Of a stretch of 64,000 bases of DNA, positions 16,675 through 24,970 are shown in pieces. The position numbers and the translations under genes were made by a program. Source of the stretch: LSUCC0057 sp042091915 (GTDB lineage Bacteria > Pseudomonadota > Gammaproteobacteria > Pseudomonadales > Porticoccaceae); assembly GCA_042091915.1 (NCBI GenBank), contig JBELGO010000001.1, forward strand, positions 1 to 64,000, given 5' to 3'. Every line of letters starts with the position of its first letter. Positions within the stretch are counted from its first letter, which is position 1. The notes beneath the pieces are model-generated. The model ran no database searches and was not told the DNA's origin. It saw only the letters and a list, made by a program, of their open reading frames with translations.

Positions 16675-17790
16675 TCAGCCTGCTAGCTGTTGGTAGCCCC
16701 ACTCGATCCAGGGGAGGAGCGCTTCTACATCGGCGGTCTCCACTGTGGCCCCACACCAGATACGCAAGCCTGCCGGTGCATCGCGGTAGGCGCCAATGTC
16801 GTAAGCAACACCCTCGCTGTCGAGCAATTTAACCAATTGTTTGACCGCCGCCTCATCCAGGTCGAGCGTCAGACAGACACTGGTACTCGAACGCAGTGCA
16901 GGATCGGCTGCAAGAAAATGTATCCAGTCGCGCTGCTCAACAAACGCTTCTATAGCAGCCAAATTGGCCTGTGAACGCTCGATTGCGGCGTGCTGTCCAC
17001 CGATCTCGGCAACCCAATCCAGCGCATCTAAATAATCGGCAACACAGAGCATGGAGGGGGTATTAATTGTTTCGCCGCGGAAAATACCTTCGATCAATTT
17101 GCCGCCTTTTGTCATACGGAAAATTTTCGGCAGTGGCCAGGCGGGGGTGTAGCTTTCGAGGCGTTCAACTGCGCGCGGGCTGAGAATCAACATGCCGTGG
17201 GCACCTTCACCGCCAAGCACTTTCTGCCAGCTGTAAGTGACTACATCGAGCTTCTCCCAGGGCATCTCCATAGCAAACACTGCCGAGGTTGCATCGCAGA
17301 TTGTCAGCCCCTGCCGATCGTCGCTGATCCAATCGGCATTGGGCACTCGCACGCCGGAAGTTGTGCCGTTCCAGGTAAACACCACATCGTGGTCACCGTT
17401 CACCTCGGAGAGGTTGGGTAGTTGGCCGTATTCAGCGGTCATACTGCGGACATTATCCAGTTTGAGCTGCTTAACGATATCGGTTGCCCAACCGGCACCA
17501 AATGATTCCCATGAGAGCACATCGACGGGGCGCTCACCCAACAGAGACCACATCGCCATTTCGACTGCACCCGTGTCTGAGGCAGGTACTACGCCTACAC
17601 GGTAGCCCTCAGGTAGCCCAAGCAGCTTGGCGGTGTCCGCACAAGCGCGGCCGAGTGCTTGCTTGCCTACAGCGGAGCGGTGGGAGCGCCCTAACGTGGC
17701 GATATCCAGTTTGTCGAGACTGTAGTCTGGACGCTTTGAACATGGGCCAGAGGAAAAGTTGGGGTTGGCAGGTTTGATCGTAGGTTTCAT
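16675..17790 (-). CDS. serC: Phosphoserine aminotransferase
   Basis: PLP enzyme that turns 3-phosphohydroxypyruvate into phosphoserine. The sequence is of the long form: it begins KPANPNFSSGPCSKRP and has PASDTGAVEMAMW, ICDATSAVFAM and the PLP-lysine motif VTYSWQKVLGGEGAHG. This differs from the E. coli type SerC and resembles the forms common in alphaproteobacteria and some marine gammaproteobacteria. Length 371. It lies directly before serA in a serC-serA unit. The 172 bases between it and dsbA presumably hold its promoter; the only structure I see there is a small inverted repeat, GGTTGT/ACAACC, near 17946. Confidence 0.93.
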   Translation of the reverse strand: MKPTIKPANPNFSSGPCSKRPDYSLDKLDIATLGRSHRSAVGKQALGRACADTAKLLGLPEGYRVGVVPASDTGAVEMAMWSLLGERPVDVLSWESFGAGWATDIVKQLKLDNVRSMTAEYGQLPNLSEVNGDHDVVFTWNGTTSGVRVPNADWISDDRQGLTICDATSAVFAMEMPWEKLDVVTYSWQKVLGGEGAHGMLILSPRAVERLESYTPAWPLPKIFRMTKGGKLIEGIFRGETINTPSMLCVADYLDALDWVAEIGGQHAAIERSQANLAAIEAFVEQRDWIHFLAADPALRSSTSVCLTLDLDEAAVKQLVKLLDSEGVAYDIGAYRDAPAGLRIWCGATVETADVEALLPWIEWGYQQLAG

Positions 17791-17962
17791 AACTGTCCAA
17801 AATAATTAGGACGAGCACTGCTCATCGAGAAATAGGGGGCGTGATTTTACTGCGCTGGGCGACGCAAAGAAAGCGGCGGGAGCGCTAACCCCCTAAATAA
17901 CAGCACTTTTTTTGATTTTTTGCGCTTACACTGCTTGCCGTAGCGGTTGTGCAAACAACCTG

Positions 17963-18613
17963 TTATTGGACAGCGAGTTCTTTATCGACCAGAAAACGAG
18001 CTATCGCCAGCATACCGTCAAAAGTTTTGGCCTGTTGGAGCGAGACCCGGTATTTGCCATTGACGATTAGTTCGGGGGTGCCTTGAGTGCGATAGGCGCG
18101 AATTCTCGATTTAGCTTGATTAACTAGGCTAGTGACACCAAAAGAGTTGAATACCCGCTCGAGTTTATCTTCAGCAACACCTGCCGCGGCAAAAATATCG
18201 GCAAAGTCTTCGGCCTCCAGGCCAGTGCCGCGCAGATTTAACGTCCCTTTAATATGATAGGCCTCAAAAATAGGGATGTGCGTTTGCTCTAAAACGCCCA
18301 AAGCTAAGGCGCTGTAGTAGGCGCGAGCCAAGGGCTCCAGTGCACTCTGCCAAGGCGCTGGTGTGCGTTGCATATCGACGCCTTCTGGGAGTGTTTTAGA
18401 CCACTCGTGCATCGGCCCTTCAAAGTCAAAGCAGTGGCCGCAGTGGTAAGAAAAAATCTCGTTGACCTCGACCAAACCTGGATTGGCGGTGCGCACCGCT
18501 TGGGGTAACCGCTGGTAATCAACACCCTCTTGGTACAACTCGGCAGCACTAACTGCGGCTGGAAAAAGCGTGGCAATGACCAACAGACGGAATAATTTGG
18601 ACAGACTCAACAT
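17963..18613 (-). CDS. dsbA: Thiol:disulfide interchange protein DsbA-like
   Basis: Periplasmic oxidase that introduces disulfides into secreted proteins. A signal peptide of about 23 residues (LFRLLVIATLFPAAVSA) precedes the mature protein. The active site, residues 58-61 in FSYHCGHCFDFE, is CGHC where most DsbA proteins have CPHC; this dipeptide is that of eukaryotic PDI and would be expected to change redox potential. The helical insert and a cis-Pro loop (TQGTPELIVNGKYR) are present. Length 216 is normal. It lies downstream of the cytochrome c4 gene on the same strand but is separated from it by a terminator. Confidence 0.92.
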   Translation of the reverse strand: MLSLSKLFRLLVIATLFPAAVSAAELYQEGVDYQRLPQAVRTANPGLVEVNEIFSYHCGHCFDFEGPMHEWSKTLPEGVDMQRTPAPWQSALEPLARAYYSALALGVLEQTHIPIFEAYHIKGTLNLRGTGLEAEDFADIFAAAGVAEDKLERVFNSFGVTSLVNQAKSRIRAYRTQGTPELIVNGKYRVSLQQAKTFDGMLAIARFLVDKELAVQ

Positions 18614-18684
18614 AAAAATACCTCGCGTTTATATTGCTTTGACATCAAGGAGAGATAAAAGTGCAGTGAGTATAACCGCGGCCA

Positions 18685-18710
18685 CAAAAAAGGGCGACCG
18701 CAGCCGCCCT
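18685..18710 (-). terminator. Rho-independent terminator after cytochrome c4
   Basis: Read on the minus strand, a stem of AGGGCG and CGCCCT with a GC-rich loop is followed by TTTTTT. It lies 25 bases beyond the cytochrome c4 stop and should end that transcript before dsbA. Confidence 0.75.
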
Positions 18711-18734
18711 CCATTGCCTAGCCTAGCGCTACAC

Positions 18735-19403
18735 TCAGTGCAAACCGGCGATATAGTTTGCCAGCGCATCGATTTCACGGTTGCTCATACGCTCGGCAAC
18801 ACCGCGCATTACTTGTACTTCACCGTCGTTATGACGCAGACCATCGCGGAACATGCGCAGTTGTTTGGCGATGTAATCGGCGTGTTGGCCACCCAGTGCG
18901 GGGTATCCTGCCGGGTCATTGCCGGCACCGCTAGGAGCGTGACAGCCGGCGCAGGATGGGATACCTACTTCGAGATTGCCACCGCGGTAGAGTGACTCGC
19001 CCAGAGCAATCGCTTCGTCGCCGCTGATACTGCTACCGACCAATTCAATTTGTTTGGCACCAGAGAGCTGACGCTTTTTGGCATCGTAAAAGGCAGCCAT
19101 ATCAGCCAACTGCTGATCGCTCATACCATCGAGGATACCGGTCATTTCAACAATGACGCGTCTGCCATCGCGTACATCCATCAACTGTTTGGTGAGGTAT
19201 TTTTCACCTAACCCAGCCAATTTTGGAAACGCACCCATTGCACTGTTACCGTCCATACCGTGGCAACCAGCACAGCTAGCTACCAGCCCTTCGCCCGCCA
19301 TAGCGTCGCCTTTGGGGTAGATGGCTGCATTAACTGAGCCTGCTGCTACTGCCAACAAAGCACCGGCGATCACACCGACCAAGTTCAAAAATTTTGTATT
19401 CAT
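18735..19403 (-). CDS. Diheme cytochrome c4
   Basis: Periplasmic electron carrier that feeds terminal oxidases. A signal peptide of about 26 residues ends in GSVNA. Two c-type heme sites are seen, CAGCH at residues 44-48 and a second CAGCH in the C-terminal half, in repeated halves that each carry methionine-containing loops; two similar domains are the mark of cytochrome c4. I place the start at 19403 (preceded by GTGGGAATAACC) and not at the upstream in-frame codon at 19415. It could donate electrons to the oxidase encoded near 31-34 kb. It is transcribed away from engB. Confidence 0.93.
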   Translation of the reverse strand: MNTKFLNLVGVIAGALLAVAAGSVNAAIYPKGDAMAGEGLVASCAGCHGMDGNSAMGAFPKLAGLGEKYLTKQLMDVRDGRRVIVEMTGILDGMSDQQLADMAAFYDAKKRQLSGAKQIELVGSSISGDEAIALGESLYRGGNLEVGIPSCAGCHAPSGAGNDPAGYPALGGQHADYIAKQLRMFRDGLRHNDGEVQVMRGVAERMSNREIDALANYIAGLH

Positions 19404-19562
19404 GGTTATTCCCACTCACGCATTCCGCTAGAATATAAGCACTTAAGTGCCCTGCCAAAAAGCCGGCGCATTATATACCAAATCTGCGTCATTCCTAAAG
19501 CCACTGGCAAAGATATTAGCGCGGAGCAAAATTGCTCTGCCAAACCCACCGCGAGATACCCC

Positions 19563-20279
19563 ATGGCAACAGCGATAAATTTTCAGGCAACTCAGTTTCT
19601 CACCAGCGCACCCAGCCTTGAGCAGTGCCCGCCGGATGAGGGCCGCGAGGTGGCTTTTGCAGGGCGTTCTAATGCAGGTAAATCCAGTGCAATCAATACC
19701 TTAACGCGAAACAAGGGGATGGCGCGGATCAGTAAAACACCCGGCCGAACTCAACTTATCAACCACTTTACTCTGAGCGATAACCAGCGGCTGGTGGACC
19801 TTCCCGGCTACGGTTTTGCCAAAGTCCCCATCGCAATGAAAAAACGCTGGGATCGCCATCTGGCCGAATACTTACAGCAACGACAATCCTTAGCTGGCTT
19901 AATCTTGCTAATGGACATTCGCCACCCTTTGCAGAGCTACGATGAACAGATGTTGCGCTGGGCGCACCAGGCCGACCTACCTGTCCACGTACTTTTAACC
20001 AAGGCGGACAAACTTAAACGCGGGCCTGCACAAGCCTCGATGCTGCAAGTAGCTAAGTTTCTCTCGACTATCGATCTCAATGACGATCTTTTTTCGGTGC
20101 AAACTTTCTCGTCGCTTAAAAAACAGGGTGTCCAAGAGTTAGAGGCGGTACTGAACAGTTGGCTCTGTGAAGAGGACCCCGCACTGGAGGAGCAAGAGGA
20201 AGTGAGTGTTCAAGGCGGTGAGGGGTGGCTTACACCGGAACAAATAGCCCAACTTAACATCGAGCCGGAAAACGACTAA
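19563..20279 (+). CDS. engB: Ribosome biogenesis GTP-binding protein EngB (YihA/YsxC)
   Basis: Essential GTPase for 50S assembly. The G motifs are in order: GRSNAGKSSAIN (G1), the threonine in KTPGRTQL (G2), DLPGYGFAK (G3) and LLTKADKL (G4). At 238 residues it is slightly longer than typical, with an acidic C-terminal tail (EEDPALEEQEEVS). It faces polA, the order seen in many gammaproteobacteria where a regulatory RNA gene occupies the space between them. No T-rich terminator follows on its own strand. Confidence 0.95.
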   Translation: MATAINFQATQFLTSAPSLEQCPPDEGREVAFAGRSNAGKSSAINTLTRNKGMARISKTPGRTQLINHFTLSDNQRLVDLPGYGFAKVPIAMKKRWDRHLAEYLQQRQSLAGLILLMDIRHPLQSYDEQMLRWAHQADLPVHVLLTKADKLKRGPAQASMLQVAKFLSTIDLNDDLFSVQTFSSLKKQGVQELEAVLNSWLCEEDPALEEQEEVSVQGGEGWLTPEQIAQLNIEPEND

Positions 20280-20284
20280 AAGAC

Positions 20285-20386
20285 AAAAAAGCCCCAAACC
20301 AAGATGGCTGGGGCTAGCTCTGCTTTGACTTGCTCTGCAACCGCTACAGTCGCTTTTTTACTGGGTGCAAGGCGGGAGAATACAAG
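20285..20386 (-). ncRNA. Candidate small RNA, copy B (polA-engB spacer)
   Basis: The minus strand reads CTTGTATTCTCCCG at its left end and finishes with a strong terminator hairpin (GCCCCA paired with TGGGGC, inner CCA/TGG) followed by TTTTTT. A nearly identical element lies just before it at 20410-20501. Between the copies the terminator and the block GCAGAGCAAG-CAAAG--AGCTAGCCCC are conserved, while the segment between TATTCTCCC and AGCGAC differs in length and sequence. The locus is that of Spot 42 in E. coli and ErsA in Pseudomonas. No primary sequence similarity to either is claimed. It may also act only as a polA terminator. Confidence 0.5.
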
Positions 20387-20393
20387 TATTCTC
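20376..20393. repeat. 18-base palindrome between the two small-RNA-like copies
   Basis: GAGAATAC and GTATTCTC are perfect 8-base arms around a 2-base centre. The right arm (minus sense) is the conserved 5' block of copy B. Copy A has only that half, GTATTCTC, so the complete palindrome is unique to the inter-copy junction. Confidence 0.6.
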
Positions 20394-20409
20394 TGGCTTC
20401 TCTTTAGAC

Positions 20410-20501
20410 AAAAAAAAGCCCCAAACCAAGATGGCTGGGGCTAGCTGTACTTTGGCTTGCTCTGCAAGCACTGCTGTCGCTTAGTTGGGGGAGAATACAA
20501 G
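20410..20501 (-). ncRNA. Candidate small RNA, copy A (polA-proximal)
   Basis: On the minus strand, about 105 bases past the polA stop, the element reads CTTGTATTCTCCCCCAAC, then a perfect GCTTGC-AGA-GCAAGC hairpin, then a spacer and the same terminator as copy B with eight T residues. The order of CU-rich single-stranded 5' end, stem, and Rho-independent terminator is the layout of a trans-acting Hfq-type RNA, and the UCUCCCCC segment could pair with a GGGGGAGA ribosome-binding site. I find no convincing sigma-70 promoter, so it may be cut from the polA 3' untranslated region. Polarity is deduced from the T-run. Confidence 0.55.
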
Positions 20502-20606
20502 CAATCAATCACAATTACTGTAACCTTTGAGGCCAACTGCAGCGTTTAGTTCAAAAAATATTCCAAAAAACCAAAATAAATTATTTTCTTGAATATATTC
20601 AATAGT

Positions 20607-23363
20607 TTAGTGTGCCTCATCCCAGCTGCTTCCACTGCCAATATCGACAATCAGTGGCACATTTAGCTCTGCCGCTCCTTGCATGATGTCGCGCAGACCC
20701 GCGCGCACTTGTTCGACTTCACACTCGGGTACTTCAAGCACCAGTTCATCGTGCACCTGCATAATCACTTTACTGTTGAGTTTTTGTTCGGTGAGCCAGG
20801 CGTCTACCCTGATCATAGCAATCTTAATCAGATCGGCAGCACTGCCCTGCAGTGGGGCGTTGATCGCAGTGCGTTCGGCAGCCTGGCGACGCATAGCGTT
20901 GCGATCGTTAATCTCTGGCAAATAGAGGCGGCGCCCGAACAAAGTTTCGACATAACCCTTATCAGCCGCATTCACTCGGGTATTTTGCATGAACGCTTGA
21001 ACGCCTGGATAGCGCTGGAAGTAAAGATCAATATACTCCTGCGCCTGCTTGCGGCCAATTTGCAGTTGACGCGCCAGGCCAAACGCGGACATGCCATAAA
21101 TCAATCCAAAGTTGATCGCTTTGGCACTGCGGCGCATGTCAGTGGTCACCTCTTCTAACTCGACTGCAAAGACCTCTGCGGCAGTGGCGCTGTGAATGTC
21201 TAACCCCTGCGCAAAGGCGTTGCGCAATCCTTCATCACCAGAGAGCTCAGCCATAATGCGTAGTTCGATCTGCGAGTAATCGGCGGCGAGCAAAACACTG
21301 CCCGGCGCGGCAACAAAGGCTTGGCGGACGCGGCGCCCTTCAGCGGTGCGGATCGGAATATTTTGCAAGTTGGGATCAGAAGAGGAGAGCCTGCCAGTCG
21401 CTGTGCCCGCTTGGTGATAAGAGGTGTGCAAGCGACCGGTTTTAGGATTGACCATGGTCGGCAATTTATCAGTGTAGGTAGACTTTAATTTGGCCAAACC
21501 ACGGTGTTCCAAAATCACTTTGGGCAGCGGGTACTCGAGGGCTAACTCTGCCAACACCTCCTCTTTAGTCGAGGCAGCACCCTTGGCGGTCTTCTTTAAC
21601 ACTGGAATATTGAGCTTTTCAAACAGTATCTCGCCGAGCTGCTTAGGCGAGGCGAGATTAAACTCTTGGCCAGCCAGCTGCCATGCCTCGGCTTGCAGTT
21701 CTGCCAAGCGCTGAGTGAGCTCGCCACTTTGTTGTTGCAGTTGCTGGCAGTCGATGAGCGCACCGTTGCGCTCAATTTTAGACAATACGGTAACCAGAGG
21801 CAGTTCGATGGTCTCAAACAGCTTTTGCAGTGTCGGCTCGGCGGCTATGCCAGGCCACAGTTGCTGATGTAACCGCAAAGTAATGTCGGCATCTTCTGCG
21901 GCATACGGGGCCGCTTGTTCGAGTGCTATCTGGTTAAAGGTCAGCTGGCCGGCACCTTTGCCGGCAATATCGGTAAACGATGTCGTTGTTTGGTTGAGAT
22001 AGTTAGCGGCTAAGCTGTCCATATCGTGGCGACTGCCAATAGAGTCGAGAACGTATGACTCGAGCATCGTATCAAAGGCGACCCCCGCGAGAGCGATGCC
22101 GTGTTCAGCCAGTACGCTCATGTCGTATTTAATGTTTTGTCCCACTTTGGCCTTACTGGCGTCTTCTAGTAGCGGCCGCAACATCTCTAACACAGTCTCG
22201 CGCCCCAGCTGCAGGGGAGCACCGAGGTAGTCATGGCCAAACGGGATATAACAGGCACTGCCTGGCTCTACTGCCAGTGAGATACCGACCAGTTGCGCTT
22301 CCATATAGTTGAGACTGGTGGTCTCAGTATCCACCGCAAACAGTTCTGCCTGTGCCAATTTATCCACCCACGTTTGCAGTTGCGCTTGCGTGAGTACCGT
22401 CTCCACAACTAACTCCGCAGCCGGCGGAGGTGTCGCTAAGCGTGCACCTTGCTTTGGCTCGGCGGCCGGCGCTGGCTGTGAGCCGCTGAGCTCGCGCAGC
22501 CAGCTCTTAAATTCTAGCTGGGTAAACAAGGCTAACAGTGCCTCTTGATCGGCACTGCTGTTGGCCAGCTCGACGGCGCTCTGCGGCAGCTCGACGTCTA
22601 CCTTAATGGTGGCGAGCAAATAAGAGAGGTAAGCGAGCTCGCGGTTTGCCTCCAGTTTTTCAGGCATTTTTTTCGCGCCGCGAAATTCCAACTCCGCCAC
22701 GCGCGGCAGGTCGGCATAAATAGCGTCGAGCCCGCCCAACTGCTGCAGCAACGCCAACGCGGTTTTTTCGCCAACTCCGGGCACGCCGGGGATGTTGTCT
22801 GATTTGTCACCAATCAAGGCGAGGTAATCGATGATGAGTTCTGGCCCAATGCCAAATTTTTCGCGCACACCGTCACTGTCCAGTACGGTATTGCTCATAG
22901 TGTTGACCAGCGTAATACCGGGGCCAACCAGCTGTGCCATATCTTTATCACCGGTAGAGATCACCACCGGCAAGTTGGCAGCTTGTGCCTGCAAAGCGAG
23001 TGTGCCGATCACGTCATCTGCTTCGACGCCATCGATAATCAACATCGGCAGCCCCATCGCGGTCACTATTTGATGGATGGGCTCTATCTGTGCGCGCAAA
23101 TCGTCAGGCATGGGCGGGCGATGTGATTTGTAGTCGCCGTAGAGTTCATCGCGAAACGTTTTACCTTTGGCGTCAAAGACGACTGCAATGGTGCTGACCG
23201 GGTAATCGCGCTGCAGCGCTCTGAGCATTGTGGTAACACCGCGCACTGCACCGCTGGGCTGGCCACTAGAGGTCACGAGTGGCGGCAGGGCGTGAAAGGC
23301 GCGGTAGAGATAAGATGAGCCATCGACCAATACTAGAGGTGCGGCGTTTTCACTGCTGTTCAT
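20607..23363 (-). CDS. polA: DNA polymerase I
   Basis: Repair and Okazaki-fragment polymerase with three domains in 918 residues. The N-terminal 5' nuclease shows LVDGSSYLYRAFHALPPL and GVEADDVIGTLA. The 3'-5' exonuclease carries FAVDTETTSLNYME, so proofreading is intact. The polymerase domain has AADYSQIELRIMAELSGD, RRSAKAINFGLIYGMS and the catalytic VHDELVLEVP. Read leftward, it is followed by two tandem terminator-containing small-RNA-like units. The ATG at 23363 is the natural start. Confidence 0.98.
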   Translation of the reverse strand: MNSSENAAPLVLVDGSSYLYRAFHALPPLVTSSGQPSGAVRGVTTMLRALQRDYPVSTIAVVFDAKGKTFRDELYGDYKSHRPPMPDDLRAQIEPIHQIVTAMGLPMLIIDGVEADDVIGTLALQAQAANLPVVISTGDKDMAQLVGPGITLVNTMSNTVLDSDGVREKFGIGPELIIDYLALIGDKSDNIPGVPGVGEKTALALLQQLGGLDAIYADLPRVAELEFRGAKKMPEKLEANRELAYLSYLLATIKVDVELPQSAVELANSSADQEALLALFTQLEFKSWLRELSGSQPAPAAEPKQGARLATPPPAAELVVETVLTQAQLQTWVDKLAQAELFAVDTETTSLNYMEAQLVGISLAVEPGSACYIPFGHDYLGAPLQLGRETVLEMLRPLLEDASKAKVGQNIKYDMSVLAEHGIALAGVAFDTMLESYVLDSIGSRHDMDSLAANYLNQTTTSFTDIAGKGAGQLTFNQIALEQAAPYAAEDADITLRLHQQLWPGIAAEPTLQKLFETIELPLVTVLSKIERNGALIDCQQLQQQSGELTQRLAELQAEAWQLAGQEFNLASPKQLGEILFEKLNIPVLKKTAKGAASTKEEVLAELALEYPLPKVILEHRGLAKLKSTYTDKLPTMVNPKTGRLHTSYHQAGTATGRLSSSDPNLQNIPIRTAEGRRVRQAFVAAPGSVLLAADYSQIELRIMAELSGDEGLRNAFAQGLDIHSATAAEVFAVELEEVTTDMRRSAKAINFGLIYGMSAFGLARQLQIGRKQAQEYIDLYFQRYPGVQAFMQNTRVNAADKGYVETLFGRRLYLPEINDRNAMRRQAAERTAINAPLQGSAADLIKIAMIRVDAWLTEQKLNSKVIMQVHDELVLEVPECEVEQVRAGLRDIMQGAAELNVPLIVDIGSGSSWDEAH

Positions 23364-23459
23364 AGAGTTACCAGATTGTCTGCGATACCGACGCTTAACA
23401 TGGGTATCTGTATCAAAGTTTGGCTGCGAGCATACACCATCTAAGTGCGTGTTTGGCGG

Positions 23460-24383
23460 CTAGGGGGCGCTCAGACAGCGCGCAGTTGTCTCGACTAACC
23501 CCGCTAAAAAGTCGCTGTAAGGGCGATGGGTTAGTGGCTGCGAGGCCCCCAGAGTATCTATCTGGAAAACTGGCCTAGCCAAGCGCTTGGCAAAACTGAC
23601 CATGCGTTTATCCGGCTCGCTCTGCTCGACCATAATGCAGCGATAATTGTTCTGCTCTAGGAGAGTCAATTGGTGGCGCAAACCGCCTTCAACTCCATCG
23701 GCAGTGGCCAGTGCACTTGCGCGGTTGAGCATAAAGAAATCGCTAAAGTAGTCGAGAGAGCGGTGCGGCATGAGCCATGCTCGATTTTGCAACCGCCCCA
23801 AGCGACGGTACCAATCGCCCAATTCATCGCGGCTGAGTAGCGATTGTGGCGAAAACCCCATGCGGCTCTGCAATTCGGCCGCCAACTGCTCGGCGTAAGC
23901 GGGCTGCAGCCAGAGGTGCGGATCTACAGAGACATCGTGTTGATCATGATCATGGCCATGAACGTGTGCATTCCCTACAACAGGCTTGGTATTCACCAGC
24001 TCTTCTAGCTGCACAAGTTCGGCAAAAGTTACCACGCGCTGCTGTGGTTGTGCTTCTAAATAGCTGGCCAGCGGGCCCTCTAGAATCGGTCCTACCCAGA
24101 CGATAAGGTCAGCAGATTCCATACTGCGCAACATAGAGGGGCGCAGCGGTTGGTGGTGCGGCGACTGCTGCGGCGCGTAGAGCCATTCAACTCGTACCCG
24201 GTTGCCAAGCGCCTGTGCCGCGATCAGCGCCAGCGGCTTCACAGTAGTGATCACTAGCGGTTTTTTTGCTGCCACATCAGTCGCCAGCGCTGTGGGTGCG
24301 ATAGAGATTAACAGCATAAAAAAGCAACCCAACACCCCAGCAATGGTGTGCGATAGCGGGTGGGAAAAAGGGAGTAATCTCAT
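23460..24383 (-). CDS. znuA: Zinc ABC transporter substrate-binding protein
   Basis: Periplasmic zinc-binding receptor that delivers Zn to ZnuB. I place the start at 24383 (MRLLPFSHPL), giving a signal-type segment IAGVLGCFFMLLISIAPTALA; the frame stays open to 24458 but would add a non-signal N-terminus and run across the zur promoter. The Zn ligands and the His/Asp-rich loop typical of ZnuA are seen: NAHVHGHDHDQHD then VDPHLWLQP, and a later MPHRSLDYFS. It is divergent from zur-znuC-znuB. A Zur-box-like sequence lies in the shared spacer, so repression by zinc-loaded Zur is expected. Confidence 0.92.
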   Translation of the reverse strand: MRLLPFSHPLSHTIAGVLGCFFMLLISIAPTALATDVAAKKPLVITTVKPLALIAAQALGNRVRVEWLYAPQQSPHHQPLRPSMLRSMESADLIVWVGPILEGPLASYLEAQPQQRVVTFAELVQLEELVNTKPVVGNAHVHGHDHDQHDVSVDPHLWLQPAYAEQLAAELQSRMGFSPQSLLSRDELGDWYRRLGRLQNRAWLMPHRSLDYFSDFFMLNRASALATADGVEGGLRHQLTLLEQNNYRCIMVEQSEPDKRMVSFAKRLARPVFQIDTLGASQPLTHRPYSDFLAGLVETTARCLSAP

Positions 24384-24401
24384 AGCGGGTAGATGCAGGC
24401 T

Positions 24402-24424
24402 GTTTTGCAACAGTATATCATTAC
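24402..24424. promoter_or_regulatory. Candidate Zur operator between znuA and zur
   Basis: Read toward znuA the 23 bases begin GTAATGATATACTG and agree with the E. coli znu operator at 14 of 23 positions by my own count, best in the left half. It sits midway between the divergent starts at 24383 and 24458. Position is strong support; sequence match is moderate. Confidence 0.45.
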
Positions 24425-24457
24425 GGTTTTGTTTCCAGGTAGCCCGCGAGGCGCACA

Positions 24458-24970
24458 ATGCTCACTAATGCTAAAGCTGTTCACCGCCCCCATGACCATT
24501 TGCGTTGCGTGAGTAGCGCCATGTCTCGTGCACGAGCGCTGTGCGCGGCTCGTCAGGCGCGGTTAACCCCTCTGCGCGAAGCGGTTTTGCGCCTCTTGTG
24601 GCAGAGCCATCGCCCGCTTGGCGCCTATCAGATCCAAGAGCAGCTCTCGCAAATTAATGGCAAAGCGGTAGCCGCACCCACTATTTATCGAGCGCTGGAG
24701 TTCTTTTTGGAGCTCGGGTTAATCCACCGCATCACCTCATTAAACGCCTATATCGGCTGCCCCTTCCCGGACAGCGACCATTCAGACATGTTTTTAATTT
24801 GCAGTGATTGCGGCAACACCGCCGAGGTCAGCCACAGCCATGTAAACCAGCTATTGGCACAGACCGCTAAGCGCGCTGAATTCACTCTTGCCTCACAATC
24901 ACTCGAGCTCTACGGCCAGTGCGCGCAGTGTCGAGATTTAGCGACCGGCAGTGTGGAGCGCATGCGATGA
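24458..24970 (+). CDS. zur: Zinc uptake regulator, Fur family
   Basis: Zinc-responsive repressor of high-affinity zinc uptake. The N-terminal winged helix includes ARLTPLREAVLRLLWQSHRPLGAY and APTIYRALEFFLELGLIHRI. The structural zinc site is formed by CSDCG and CAQC pairs, and the sensory region has FPDSDHSD. The N-terminal HRPHDH-RCVSSA stretch resembles Pseudomonas Zur, supporting the ATG at 24458, which has GAGG six bases upstream. Its stop overlaps the znuC start (ATGA), so regulator and transporter are co-translated. Confidence 0.92.
   Translation: MLTNAKAVHRPHDHLRCVSSAMSRARALCAARQARLTPLREAVLRLLWQSHRPLGAYQIQEQLSQINGKAVAAPTIYRALEFFLELGLIHRITSLNAYIGCPFPDSDHSDMFLICSDCGNTAEVSHSHVNQLLAQTAKRAEFTLASQSLELYGQCAQCRDLATGSVERMR

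Noticed and set aside
18570..18995. 141-codon open frame on the plus strand across dsbA and cytochrome c4
   Set aside because: Antisense to two well-supported genes and across the terminator between them; no coding features.
20281..20479. Two-unit direct repeat as a CRISPR array or MITE
   Set aside because: Only two copies, no uniform spacer, no terminal inverted repeats or target duplication; each unit carries a terminator with a T-run on the polA strand.
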